Source: Auanema rhodensis (Eukaryota > Nematoda > Chromadorea > Rhabditida > Rhabditidae). Taken from it: a stretch of 64,000 bases of DNA. The notes below the pieces were generated by a model, which was not told where the DNA came from, did not search any database, and saw only the letters and a list, made by a program, of their open reading frames with translations. Location: NCBI GenBank assembly GCA_964057225.1, contig OZ059894.1, positions 11,418,131 through 11,482,130 on the forward strand, read 5' to 3'. Position numbers and translations under genes: made by a program. The first letter of the stretch is position 1. Each line of letters begins with the position of its first letter. Below, in pieces: positions 23,901 to 34,241 of this stretch.

Positions 23901-24651
23901 AGGTTGTGTGTGTGGTCGGCGCCTTTGTCGGAAGTTGGGAACTTTGATCATAATGTCAAGAGACTTTCTGATTGCGTCTACCAACTCTTCCAGGACCTGC
24001 TCGAGCTCACTTTTGCACACAACCTTTTTAATTCTATCCACCCAAGTATTTTCAGAGTTTCTATTCGGATCAGGGTCGGCAAAAAATGGTTCTGTACTCG
24101 AAACCCTGATCTCGTTGAATATTTCACTCTCTCGCGGAAGGGGGGAAACTTCGGCCTCTGGGGACAAGTCCAGAATTGGGGCCTCAAACAAGCGTACCGT
24201 TGATGGAGATCCTTGTTCCTGTCCACTGGATGATGTTTCCTCCATTGTACGCTCCTCCACGGGCGGGGTGGTCGTCCTTGTGCCTGGTGGGCGGGTGTTC
24301 CTGATCCTCCGCAATATAGGGCGGGAACTGGGCTCTCTCGGAGATAGAGGTGAGATCACCACAGTTTCCTCTATGATGCGGAGGCATCCTTCAGCTTTTT
24401 TCTGATGGCTTTTAACGGCCTTCAGATTGCTGGTGAGGCCACAGGCACGGCACTCAAATTCTACTCCGACCTCATGTTCTCTCCGAAGATGGCGGACGAG
24501 ACCATTGTGGTCTGAGTAGGATCGCGGAATAGGAGCGCAGATTGAACAAGAAAAAGGGCTCTGAAGAGGCACCTTTAGCTTGTAAAGCCCTTGCTCCATC
24601 TCTAGCAGATCTAAAGACTTACGTAGTACAGTTGCAATATCGATTTAGCCA
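20960..24651 (-). mobile_element. Utopia-like retrotransposon U-3 (3692 bp)
   Basis: Lineage A element with both ends intact and 59-bp duplications (20901-20959 and 24652-24710). It is 17 bp shorter than U-6 because of a small deletion between 21480 and 21481, within the last 60 codons of the ORF. The lost bases run from CTTGTCC to GAGCGGG, and GGG occurs at both edges, which suggests slippage. Confidence 0.94.
21357..24599 (-). CDS. Retrotransposon protein (zinc fingers, RT, endonuclease), altered C-terminus
   Basis: Open frame of 1080 codons starting at the normal MEQGLYKLK, 52 nt from the element's 5' end. Zinc fingers, reverse transcriptase with its YADD box, CCHC knuckle and the endonuclease core (PD near 973, D near 989, K-Y near 1011) are as in the complete copy at 49618-52896. 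The 17-bp deletion shifts the frame after GTMDP (codon 1041), so the normal last 51 residues are replaced by 39 unrelated ones ending FWCKAI. The lost tail lies beyond the catalytic residues, so activity cannot be excluded. It could equally be dead. Confidence 0.88.
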   Translation of the reverse strand: MEQGLYKLKVPLQSPFSCSICAPIPRSYSDHNGLVRHLRREHEVGVEFECRACGLTSNLKAVKSHQKKAEGCLRIIEETVVISPLSPREPSSRPILRRIRNTRPPGTRTTTPPVEERTMEETSSSGQEQGSPSTVRLFEAPILDLSPEAEVSPLPRESEIFNEIRVSSTEPFFADPDPNRNSENTWVDRIKKVVCKSELEQVLEELVDAIRKSLDIMIKVPNFRQRRRPHTQPEEDQKTQAMKLQKLWRANKKKAFRQLLGEQSETCTIPSAEVEKHFLSVHSSQGPALPITVTRPDLPASTDPLEGVFTPLEVWERIRRCSDTAPGADGLRYSHWKKFDQGGHILAAIFNTVHKLGHIPFSWKESTTVLIHKKGDKADINNWRPIALSCTIGKTYSACLTHRLLTWARAEKRLSPSQKGFVAKAGCMEHNFMLQSTIADAKRKREKIAIAWLDLANAFGSLPHETLLDVLRWSGVAEASISRVRALYTDASTRIQTGSGLTSTIPVHAGVLQGSPLSPILFNLAIEPLIKTILESSTGYKLHNHNIAVLAYADDLALVSSSSEDLQKMLDAASNAANFTGLTFKPAKCATLTIDKGKISTASYMLQSSSLPALSKFDSYSHLGIPTGMHLHKSAVPTVNIMSQHLEKIDKSLLAEWQKADAVRTFLMPCLNFHMTNGHVPKSKLVAFDKELKRCARRWMHYPPNASAEPIYLPTNYGGLGLSRLQHLSDVCEVTHAYQLLKSSDLVVADIAHQDSKKVASKRIKRQASNDETAAYYNGSVDGIFDTETSDVSSIWTRVRVAMRQLKKLINANWTCLESGLELNLNNQLLTPSLCHRSLRRALWLKDLRILLQKPDQGKVFDVTMLNKASNHFMAKGDFIRFADWRFIHKARLNTLQLNGCRRHGEGNKQCRRCSYSNETAAHVLGHCHSHTRAIQLRHNNIVDRLIKALPEPKNGEVYTNQPLPGINSTLRPDIVVVDHDAKHCSIVDVTVSYENRRQAMIAARMIKERKYADIASQYQCLGYKTSVEAYVVGMLGTMDPPITQDQQPLQPANGEARRRRYHQVGQEYLRGTCFWCKAI

Positions 24652-24747
24652 TTAACCTTATTGTGAACCAATGGAACACATATCGAAGGTTAATTCGATA
24701 AGAACGATTACTACACTTTGATCTTAGCCAAAAGGCCGAGAAGCGAT
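24652..24747 (-). pseudogene. U2 snRNA locus 7, 5' part (nt 1-96)
   Basis: Promoter-proximal U2 segment running into the U-3 5' end. Confidence 0.93.
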
Positions 24748-25194
24748 ACAGCATAGCCATGAGTATCAAAGACATCAAGCAAATGTATCGTACTTGTTAC
24801 GAGTGCACTCTCTCATTTGAATATAAAAGTGTGGTTTGACAATCTTGACTGTACAGGTCATAAATGGCTCATATAAACTGTGGATTTACTCAACTTTTGG
24901 ACTTATTTTTTTCTTATTCGAAGCGCTGCACTTTTTTCTATTCTTTTTATTCAAATACTTGTATATAGTTTTATATGTACGGTTGCAAAGTTTCCGAATA
25001 TTTTATATATTTTTATACAATAATTAGGAGAAGGTTAATACAATGAAATCTCCCAACTTTACAGTGTTTGTATTGCTTACAGTATCTAGAACAACCACTC
25101 TTGTAATATTAGAGCAAACATTCGATTAACAACAACTTTTTTTTAGTTATCAAAGCTTTTTTATTTCTTCAAAAAATTTCAAATAAAATATAAA

Positions 25195-25313
25195 AGCTTA
25201 CGACACCCGGGATTCCCAAGCCGTCTCCGATCCAAGTACTAACCGGGCCCAACGTTGCTTGACTTGCCAGATCGGACGGGATGGCGTACTTTCAACGTGG
25301 TATGGTCGTAAGC
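25195..25313 (-). rRNA. 5S: 5S rRNA, locus 7, single copy
   Basis: Single 5S with copy-b flanks on both sides. The copy-a upstream segment joins copy-b sequence at ATTAGAGCA(A/C), near 25110. The breakpoint therefore differs from that of the other single-5S unit at 14316. Confidence 0.95.
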
Positions 25314-25455
25314 AATGTCATATTCTTCATTATCAGTTATATCACTCTAAATCTTGTTGTTAATAGATACGACCACAAAGAAAACAACAGGAACAGTAAC
25401 AATAACAAAAAAAATTTTTTTTTCACCTATGTGTCTAAAGGTTAGCCATGTATCC

Positions 25456-25511
<56 letters not shown>

Positions 25512-26688
25512 ACAGTAAAAAGTCCAATCAAGAGAGAAATTTTTTCAACACATAGTTGTTTTTTTTTTAAATATCATTGTTTTTCCTCATAACTCGGTTT
25601 AAACTCGTTCTAACCCGTTGAAATACGTCTAGAAAGTCTTTATAACATGCATATGTATGATAGAACTTCATATTTATTGTAATAGAAAATTTTATTTTCA
25701 GACGTCTTGGTTAACAATGATATGTTTTACCCCCTTATAATTTTTATCATAATGTTCCTTATACGGAACGCTCAATGAAACTTGCTTCCAGAAAAATTTC
25801 TTTCTATTTTTTCTTCATATGTACGTAGATACTATAGAGAACTATGATAGAAAACTTTAACATTCACGAAATCATCATTTCTCATTACGCTACGGAGGTT
25901 TAAAAAGCTGTGTTTTACCTTATAATAGACCGGAAAACCCTTGTGTTAAAACTGGACCGTTTTTACACATATAAAAATGTCCCGTATTCGGGACCCTAAT
26001 GTAACTTTTGATTCCCTATATTTTTTTTCATGAAATTTACAATCTACTGTAGAAAGAAGAATTATTTTTATAAAAACTGTAAATTTTTGAAAAATGAAAA
26101 CAAAACGAAAACAAAAACAACTTTTTTTTGAACATTTTCTCACACAAGGGTCCCCCCTTACCTACTTTTTTTCTCATTACTCGTTTCAACCTCATCCGAT
26201 CACTCTGCAAACATGTTTAATCGTTCTAACTTGTTGAAATACGTCTTAAAAGTCTAAACAACATGCATATGCATAATAGAAACCACCCGAATAGGCCCCC
26301 ACGCACTAAACGAGATATATACATTACCAGTATAGTAATAGAACACATATTGAAGATTAATTCGATAAGAACAATTTATTGACGTAGAGAATGTTTGTTC
26401 CGAAAAACTACAATATTAAACTATAAAAGTAACAAAAGCGTAGAGGCAGCAAAGACATGAATAAACATAAATGTAAATACAGAATTACCAGGTAGTACAT
26501 AAGTATGACAAAAAATTATAAGAAAGCCATGAAAATAGAAGGTTTGTGAACAAATGAGAGGTACATCTTTGATCGTATAGTCATTTCTAAACCGTTCGTA
26601 TGCTGCAGCATCGTCATAAGCGTCACTCAAGTTGAATTTCCATGTGTACTACACGATTTTCATTCTTATTGTTACATTCTTTCCCTGA
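25314..26688. repeat. Unit spacer
   Basis: Contains (TA)n 25459-25509 (51 bp) and the U2 fossil 26336-26376. No gene seen. Confidence 0.9.
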
Positions 26689-26840
26689 GGGAATGGGCCG
26701 TTCCCGCCAGCAGTGCAAGAGCGGGTCGACCCGTGAGGTGGAGCTAGCAAGCCAGCATCTACCTCAAGTCTCAAAAATCGGTTAACCTTATTGTGAACCA
26801 ATGGAACACATATCGAAGGTTAATTCGATAAGAACGATTA
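26689..26840 (-). pseudogene. U2 snRNA locus 8, 3' part (nt 38-189)
   Basis: Separated from its 5' part by U-4. Duplication copy at 26782-26840. Confidence 0.93.
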
Positions 26841-29800
26841 ATGGTTTATTGGATAACTAATGTTATGAAACAATAAATAACCAATAAAAAAGAGCCCAGA
26901 ATCGGGGAGACGGTATTACCAGTACAACTTAAAACAACAAGTGATTAAAAAGTACAAAATAAAACACATTACCAACAGAGGCTAAAACGACTCAAGAGTC
27001 GGGGGAGTGGGTTAAAAAAAGTAATGAATAACAAAAAAAATGAATAATAAAGCAGAACAGTGAAAAGTAAATATCAAGTGCCGCTATGATCAAACAATTT
27101 GAGTGCCTACGGCAATGGTGTTAAAAATAAACAACAAAATACATGTACCAATGAAGGTCAGAAAGAGAGAAAGAAAAAAGACAAAAATAAGTAATACAAA
27201 AAGTAAAAAATATATTACAATCAAATCACAAACAAGTCAATGGATAATTTCTTCTTCATACTGCCTTACACCAGAAACATGTTCCACGTAGATATTCCTG
27301 GCCCACTTGATGGTATCGGCGACGACGAGCTTCTCCATTAGCCGGTTGTAGTGGCTGCTGATCTTGAGTGATCGGAGGGCTTGTACGTTGAGCGGGTCCA
27401 TAGTTCCAAGCATTCCTACAACATACGCTTCTACACTAGTCTTATAACCAAGACATTGGTATTGGCTGGCTATGTCAGCATATTTCCTCTCCTTTATCAT
27501 ACGCGCGGCTATCATGGCTTGTCGGCGGTTTTCATAGCTCACTGTAACATCAACGATACTACAGTGTTTTGCGTCATGATCGACCACTACTATGTCAGGT
27601 CGGAGTGTACTATTAATGCCAGGAAGAGGCTGGTTAGTGTAAACTTCTCCGTTTTTAGGCTCTGGCAGGGCTTTGATAAGACGGTCCACGATGTTGTTGT
27701 GGCGGAGTTGGATTGCTCTCGTGTGAAAGTGGCAGTGTCCAAGAACATGTGCAGCAGTTTCGTTGGGGTAACTACACCTGCGGCACTGTTTGTTTCCTTC
27801 TCCGTGTCTTCTACAGCCATTGAGCTGGAGAGTATTAAGTCGAGCCTTGTGGATGAATCGCCAATCAGCAAACCGTATGAAATCTCCCTTCGCCATAAAG
27901 TGATTGGACGCTTTGTTGAGCATTGTGACATCAAAGACTTTCCCTTGATCCGGTTTTTGAAGAAGGATCCGAAGGTCTTTCAGCCATAATGCACGTCGCA
28001 GGCTTCTGTGGCATAGTGAAGGTGTTAACAGTTGGTTGTTTAGATTGAGTTCTAAACCACTTTCGAGGCATGTCCAGTTAGCGTTGATGAGTTTCTTGAG
28101 TTGACGCATCGCTACTCTTACTCTAGTCCAGATGGAGGAAACATCAGATGTTTCGGTGTCGAAAATGCCATCAACGGAACCGTTGTAATATGCAGCTGTC
28201 TCATCGTTACTGGCTTGACGTTTAATCCTTTTTGATGCTACTTTTATTGAGTCTTGATGCGCAATATCAGCTACTACAAGATCAGATGACTTCAAAAGTT
28301 GGTAGGCATGAGTGACTTCACAGACGTCTGACAGGTGTTGGAGTCGAGAGAGACCAAGTCCGCCGTAGTTAGTTGGCAGGTAGATTGGTTCAGCACTGGC
28401 GTTTGGAGGATAGTGCATCCATCTACGGGCACAGCGTTTGAGTTCTTTGTCAAAGGCGACTAGTTTACTCTTTGGGACGTGGCCATTCGTCATATGAAAA
28501 TTAAGGCAGGGCATCAGGAAGGTGCGTACTGCGTCAGCTTTCTGCCATTCAGCCAGTAAGGATTTGTCAATTTTTTCCAAGTGTTGACTCATGATATTCA
28601 CTGTTGGAACCGCAGACTTATGTAAATGCATTCCAGTAGGGATTCCCAGGTGGGAGTAGCTGTCAAATTTGCTGAGAGCGGGTAGAAAGCAGCTCTGAAG
28701 CATGTATGAGGCTGTTGATATTTTCCCTTTGTCGATCGTCAAAGTGGCGCATTTCGCTGGTTTGAAGGTCAAGCCTGTGAAATTAGCCGCATTTGATGCT
28801 GCGTCCAACATTTTCTGTAGATCTTCTGATGATGAGGAGACCAGGGCAAGGTCATCGGCGTACGCTAGCACAGCGATGTTGTGATTGTGTAGCTTATAGC
28901 CTGTAGAGGTTTCCAAGATGGTTTTAATTAGAGGTTCAATGGCAAGGTTGAACAGGATCGGAGATAGTGGGGATCCTTGTAACACACCTGCGTGAACTGG
29001 AATGGTCGAAGTGAGTCCGGAGCCTGTCTGGATTCTTGTAGAGGCATCTGTGTATAGAGCTCGTACTCGGGATATTGAGGCTTCAGCCATTCCTGACCAT
29101 CTTAGAACGTCTAGCAGAGTTTCGTGTGGCAGCGATCCAAAAGCGTTTGCGAGATCAAGCCAAGCAATTGCAATTTTCTCACGTTTACGTTTAGCGTCTG
29201 CAATGGTACTTTGCAACAAAAAGTTGTGTTCCATGCATCCAGCTTTGGCCACAAAGCCCTTTTGGGAGGGAGAAAGTCTTTTTTCTGCTCTTGCCCATGT
29301 TAGCAGTCGATGCGTAAGACAAGCTGAGTACGTCTTACCAATTGTGCACGAAAGTGCTATTGGTCGCCAGTTGTTAATGTCAGCTTTATCACCTTTCTTA
29401 TGGATGAGGACGGTGGTCGACTCTTTCCAGGAAAAAGGGATGTGTCCTAGCTTGTGTACGGTGTTAAATATCGCTGCTAATATGTGACCTCCTTGGTCAA
29501 ATTTCTTCCAGTGCGAGTATCGAAGTCCATCAGCTCCTGGAGCCGTATCGCTGCAACGTCGTATGCGTTCCCAGACTTCCAAAGGGGTGAAAACACCTTC
29601 TAATGGGTCGGTACTAGTTGGCAAATCCGGTCTGGTGACTGTGATGGGGAGGGCTGGGCCTTGACTGCTGTGAACAGAAAGGAAGTGTTTTTCAACATCT
29701 GCAGATGGTATGGTGCAGGTTTCACTTTGTTCTCCGAGCAGTTGTCGAAAGGCTTTCTTCTTGTTGGCCCTCCAAAGCTTCTGGATCTTCATCGCCTGGG

Positions 29801-30567
29801 TTTTTTGGTCTTCCTCAGGTTGTGTGTGTGGTCGGCGCCTTTGTCGGAAGTTGGGAACTTTGATCATAATGTCAAGAGACTTTCTGATTGTGTCTACCAA
29901 CTCTTCCAGGACCTGCTCGAGCTCACTTTTGCACACTACCTTTTTAATTCTATCCACCCAAATATTTTCAGAGTTTCTATTCGGATCAGGGTCGGCAAAA
30001 GATGGTTCTGTACTCGGAACCCTGATCTCGTTGAATATTTCACTCTCTCGCGGAAGGGGGGAAACTTCGGCCTCTGGGGACAAGTCCAGAATTGGGGCCT
30101 CAAACAAGCGTACCGTTGATGGAGATCCTTGTTCCTGTCCACTGGATGATGTTTCCTCCATTGTACGCTCCTCCACGGGCGGGGTGGTCGTCCTTGTGCC
30201 TGGTGGGCGGGTGTTCCTGATCCTCCGCAATATAGGGCGGGAACTGGGCTCTCTCGGAGATAGAGGTGAGATCACCACAGTTTCCTCTATGATGCGGAGG
30301 CATCCTTCAGCTTTTTTCTGATGGCTTTTAACGGCCTTCAGATTGCTGGTGAGGCCACAGGCACGGCACTCAAATTCTACTCCGACCTCATGTTCTCTCC
30401 GAAGATGGCGGACGAGACCATTGTGGTCTGAGTAGGATCGCGGAATAGGAGCGCAGATTGAACAAGAAAAAGGGCTCTGAAGAGGCACCTTTAGCTTGTA
30501 AAGCCCTTGCTCCATCTCTAGCAGATCTAAAGACTTACGTAGTACAGTTGCAATATCGATTTAGCCA
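26841..30567 (-). mobile_element. Utopia-like retrotransposon U-4, complete lineage B copy (3727 bp)
   Basis: Complete element in the U2 site with 59-bp duplications (26782-26840 and 30568-30626). The 52-nt 5' leader and 3' hairpin CGACTCAAGAGTCG (26988-27001) are shared with lineage A. The 3' UTR is about 18 bp longer and differs at many places (for example TTATGAAACAAT for TTATGATACAAT). It is the type copy of lineage B in this window. Confidence 0.95.
27237..30515 (-). CDS. Retrotransposon protein, lineage B, complete (1092 aa)
   Basis: A full-length ORF with the same start, length and domain order as the lineage A protein at 49618-52896; all cysteine/histidine and catalytic positions listed there are conserved. 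About 15-20 substitutions separate the lineages, mostly in the linker and around the reverse transcriptase. Examples are PSTEPSF for SSTEPFF, LQSCFLP for LQSSSLP, HQDSIK for HQDSKK, PLNVQ for PLNGQ and a terminal H for N. The change near residue 609 lies after the catalytic core. It should be able to nick U2 DNA and reverse-transcribe its own RNA, so this is a candidate active copy. Expression is not shown by sequence. Confidence 0.95.
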   Translation of the reverse strand: MEQGLYKLKVPLQSPFSCSICAPIPRSYSDHNGLVRHLRREHEVGVEFECRACGLTSNLKAVKSHQKKAEGCLRIIEETVVISPLSPREPSSRPILRRIRNTRPPGTRTTTPPVEERTMEETSSSGQEQGSPSTVRLFEAPILDLSPEAEVSPLPRESEIFNEIRVPSTEPSFADPDPNRNSENIWVDRIKKVVCKSELEQVLEELVDTIRKSLDIMIKVPNFRQRRRPHTQPEEDQKTQAMKIQKLWRANKKKAFRQLLGEQSETCTIPSADVEKHFLSVHSSQGPALPITVTRPDLPTSTDPLEGVFTPLEVWERIRRCSDTAPGADGLRYSHWKKFDQGGHILAAIFNTVHKLGHIPFSWKESTTVLIHKKGDKADINNWRPIALSCTIGKTYSACLTHRLLTWARAEKRLSPSQKGFVAKAGCMEHNFLLQSTIADAKRKREKIAIAWLDLANAFGSLPHETLLDVLRWSGMAEASISRVRALYTDASTRIQTGSGLTSTIPVHAGVLQGSPLSPILFNLAIEPLIKTILETSTGYKLHNHNIAVLAYADDLALVSSSSEDLQKMLDAASNAANFTGLTFKPAKCATLTIDKGKISTASYMLQSCFLPALSKFDSYSHLGIPTGMHLHKSAVPTVNIMSQHLEKIDKSLLAEWQKADAVRTFLMPCLNFHMTNGHVPKSKLVAFDKELKRCARRWMHYPPNASAEPIYLPTNYGGLGLSRLQHLSDVCEVTHAYQLLKSSDLVVADIAHQDSIKVASKRIKRQASNDETAAYYNGSVDGIFDTETSDVSSIWTRVRVAMRQLKKLINANWTCLESGLELNLNNQLLTPSLCHRSLRRALWLKDLRILLQKPDQGKVFDVTMLNKASNHFMAKGDFIRFADWRFIHKARLNTLQLNGCRRHGEGNKQCRRCSYPNETAAHVLGHCHFHTRAIQLRHNNIVDRLIKALPEPKNGEVYTNQPLPGINSTLRPDIVVVDHDAKHCSIVDVTVSYENRRQAMIAARMIKERKYADIASQYQCLGYKTSVEAYVVGMLGTMDPLNVQALRSLKISSHYNRLMEKLVVADTIKWARNIYVEHVSGVRQYEEEIIH

Positions 30568-30663
30568 TTAACCTTATTGTGAACCAATGGAACACATATC
30601 GAAGGTTAATTCGATAAGAACGATTACTACACTTTGATCTTAGCCAAAAGGCCGAGAAGCGAT
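30568..30663 (-). pseudogene. U2 snRNA locus 8, 5' part (nt 1-96)
   Basis: U2 nt 1-96 followed by the U-4 5' end. Confidence 0.93.
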
Positions 30664-31105
30664 ACAGCATAGCCATGAGTATCAAAGACATCAAGCAAAT
30701 GTATCGTACTTGTTACGAGTGCACTCTCTCATTTGAATATAAAAGTGTGGTTTGACAATCTTGACTGTACAGGTCATAAATGGCTCATATAAACTGTGGA
30801 TTTACTCAACTTTTGGACTTATTTTTTTCTTATTCGAAGCGCTGCACTTTTTTCTATTCTTTTTATTCAAATACTTGTATATAGTTTTATATGTACGGTT
30901 GCAAAGTTTCCGAATATTTTATATATTTTTATACAATAATTAGGAGAAGGTTAATACAATGAAATCTCCCAACTTTACAGTGTTTGTATTGCTTACAGTA
31001 TCTAGAACAACCACTCTTGTAATATTAGAGCACATATCAATCAACAACTTTTTCTAGTTATCAAAGCTTTTTTATTTCTTCAAGATATTTCAAATAAAAT
31101 ATAAA

Positions 31106-31224
31106 AGCTTACGACACCCGGGATTCCCAAGCCGTCTCCGATCCAAGTACTAACCGGGCCCAACGTTGCTTGACTTGCCAGATCGGACGGGATGGCGTAC
31201 TTTCAACGTGGTATGGTCGTAAGC
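31106..31224 (-). rRNA. 5S: 5S rRNA, locus 8 copy a
   Basis: Full-length gene in copy-a flanks. Confidence 0.95.
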
Positions 31225-31465
31225 AATGTTATATTCTTCATTATCAGTTATATCACTCTAAATCTTGTTGTTAATAGTTAGGACCACAAAGAAAACAACA
31301 GGAACAGTAACAAATGAAATGCCCAAACTTTACAGTGTTCGAGTTATTTACAGTATCTAAGACTACCTCTGTCGTGTTATTAGAGCAAACATTCGATTAA
31401 CAACAACTTTTTTTTAGTTATCAAAGCTTTTTTATTTCTTCAAAAAATTTCAAATAAAATATAAA

Positions 31466-31584
31466 AGCTTACGACACCCGGGATTCCCAAGCCGTCTCCG
31501 ATCCAAGTACTAACCGGGCCCAACGTTGCTTGACTTGCCAGATCGGACGGGATGGCGTACTTTCAACGTGGTATGGTCGTAAGC
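31466..31584 (-). rRNA. 5S: 5S rRNA, locus 8 copy b
   Basis: Full-length gene in copy-b flanks. Confidence 0.95.
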
Positions 31585-31726
31585 AATGTCATATTCTTCA
31601 TTATCAGTTATATCACTCTAAATCTTGTTGTTAATAGATACGACCACAAAGAAAACAACAGGAACAGTAACAATAACAAAAAAAATTTTTTTTTCACCTA
31701 TGTGTCTAAAGGTTAGCCATGTATCC

Positions 31727-31762
<36 letters not shown>

Positions 31763-32939
31763 ACAGTAAAAAGTCCAATCAAGAGAGAAATTTTTTCAAC
31801 ACATAGTTGTTTTTTTTTTAAATATCATTGTTTTTCCTCATAACTCGGTTTAAACTCGTTCTAACCCGTTGAAATACGTCTAGAAAGTCTTTATAACATG
31901 CATATGTATGATAGAACTTCATATTTATTGTAATAGAAAATTTTATTTTCAGACGTCTTGGTTAACAATGATATGTTTTACCCCCTTATAATTTTTATCA
32001 TAATGTTCCTTATACGGAACGCTCAATGAAACTTGCTTCCAGAAAAATTTCTTTCTATTTTTTCTTCATATGTACGTAGATACTATAGAGAACTATGATA
32101 GAAAACTTTAACATTCACGAAATCATCATTTCTCATTACGCTACGGAGGTTTAAAAAGCTGTGTTTTACCTTATAATAGACCGGAAAACCCTTGTGTTAA
32201 AACTGGACCGTTTTTACACATATAAAAATGTCCCGTATTCGGGACCCTAATGTAACTTTTGATTCCCTATATTTTTTTTCATGAAATTTACAATCTACTG
32301 TAGAAAGAAGAATTATTTTTATAAAAACTGTAAATTTTTGAAAAATGAAAACAAAACGAAAACAAAAACAACTTTTTTTTGAACATTTTCTCACACAAGG
32401 GTCCCCCCTTACCTACTTTTTTTCTCATTACTCGTTTCAACCTCATCCGATCACTCTGCAAACATGTTTAATCGTTCTAACTTGTTGAAATACGTCTTAA
32501 AAGTCTAAACAACATGCATATGCATAATAGAAACCACCCGAATAGGCCCCCACGCACTAAACGAGATATATACATTACCAGTATAGTAATAGAACACATA
32601 TTGAAGATTAATTCGATAAGAACAATTTATTGACGTAGAGAATGTTTGTTCCGAAAAACTACAATATTAAACTATAAAAGTAACAAAAGCGTAGAGGCAG
32701 CAAAGACATGAATAAACATAAATGTAAATACAGAATTACCAGGTAGTACATAAGTATGACAAAAAATTATAAGAAAGCCATGAAAATAGAAGGTTTGTGA
32801 ACAAATGAGAGGTACATCTTTGATCGTATAGTCATTTCTAAACCGTTCGTATGCTGCAGCATCGTCATAAGCGTCACTCAAGTTGAATTTCCATGTGTAC
32901 TACACGATTTTCATTCTTATTGTTACATTCTTTCCCTGA
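31585..32939. repeat. Unit spacer
   Basis: Contains (TA)n 31730-31760 (31 bp) and the U2 fossil 32587-32627. No gene seen. Confidence 0.9.
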
Positions 32940-33128
32940 GGGAATGGGCCGTTCCCGCCAGCAGTGCAAGAGCGGGTCGACCCGTGAGGTGGAGCTAGCA
33001 AGCCAGCATCTACCTCAAGTCTCAAAAATCGGTTAACCTTATTGTGAACCAATGGAACACATATCGAAGGTTAATTCGATAAGAACGATTACTACACTTT
33101 GATCTTAGCCAAAAGGCCGAGAAGCGAT
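32940..33128 (-). ncRNA. U2: U2 snRNA, locus 9, uninterrupted
   Basis: First of four consecutive uninterrupted U2 loci (9-12), the longest insertion-free run here. Confidence 0.93.
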
Positions 33129-33570
33129 ACAGCATAGCCATGAGTATCAAAGACATCAAGCAAATGTATCGTACTTGTTACGAGTGCACTCTCTCATTTG
33201 AATATAAAAGTGTGGTTTGACAATCTTGACTGTACAGGTCATAAATGGCTCATATAAACTGTGGATTTACTCAACTTTTGGACTTATTTTTTTCTTATTC
33301 GAAGCGCTGCACTTTTTTCTATTCTTTTTATTCAAATACTTGTATATAGTTTTATATGTACGGTTGCAAAGTTTCCGAATATTTTATATATTTTTATACA
33401 ATAATTAGGAGAAGGTTAATACAATGAAATCTCCCAACTTTACAGTGTTTGTATTGCTTACAGTATCTAGAACAACCACTCTTGTAATATTAGAGCACAT
33501 ATCAATCAACAACTTTTTCTAGTTATCAAAGCTTTTTTATTTCTTCAAGATATTTCAAATAAAATATAAA

Positions 33571-33689
33571 AGCTTACGACACCCGGGATTCCCAAGCCGT
33601 CTCCGATCCAAGTACTAACCGGGCCCAACGTTGCTTGACTTGCCAGATCGGACGGGATGGCGTACTTTCAACGTGGTATGGTCGTAAGC
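33571..33689 (-). rRNA. 5S: 5S rRNA, locus 9 copy a
   Basis: Full-length gene in copy-a flanks. Confidence 0.95.
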
Positions 33690-33930
33690 AATGTTATATT
33701 CTTCATTATCAGTTATATCACTCTAAATCTTGTTGTTAATAGTTAGGACCACAAAGAAAACAACAGGAACAGTAACAAATGAAATGCCCAAACTTTACAG
33801 TGTTCGAGTTATTTACAGTATCTAAGACTACCTCTGTCGTGTTATTAGAGCAAACATTCGATTAACAACAACTTTTTTTTAGTTATCAAAGCTTTTTTAT
33901 TTCTTCAAAAAATTTCAAATAAAATATAAA

Positions 33931-34049
33931 AGCTTACGACACCCGGGATTCCCAAGCCGTCTCCGATCCAAGTACTAACCGGGCCCAACGTTGCTTGACT
34001 TGCCAGATCGGACGGGATGGCGTACTTTCAACGTGGTATGGTCGTAAGC
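33931..34049 (-). rRNA. 5S: 5S rRNA, locus 9 copy b
   Basis: Full-length gene in copy-b flanks. Confidence 0.95.
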
Positions 34050-34191
34050 AATGTCATATTCTTCATTATCAGTTATATCACTCTAAATCTTGTTGTTAAT
34101 AGATACGACCACAAAGAAAACAACAGGAACAGTAACAATAACAAAAAAAATTTTTTTTTCACCTATGTGTCTAAAGGTTAGCCATGTATCC

Positions 34192-34241
<50 letters not shown>

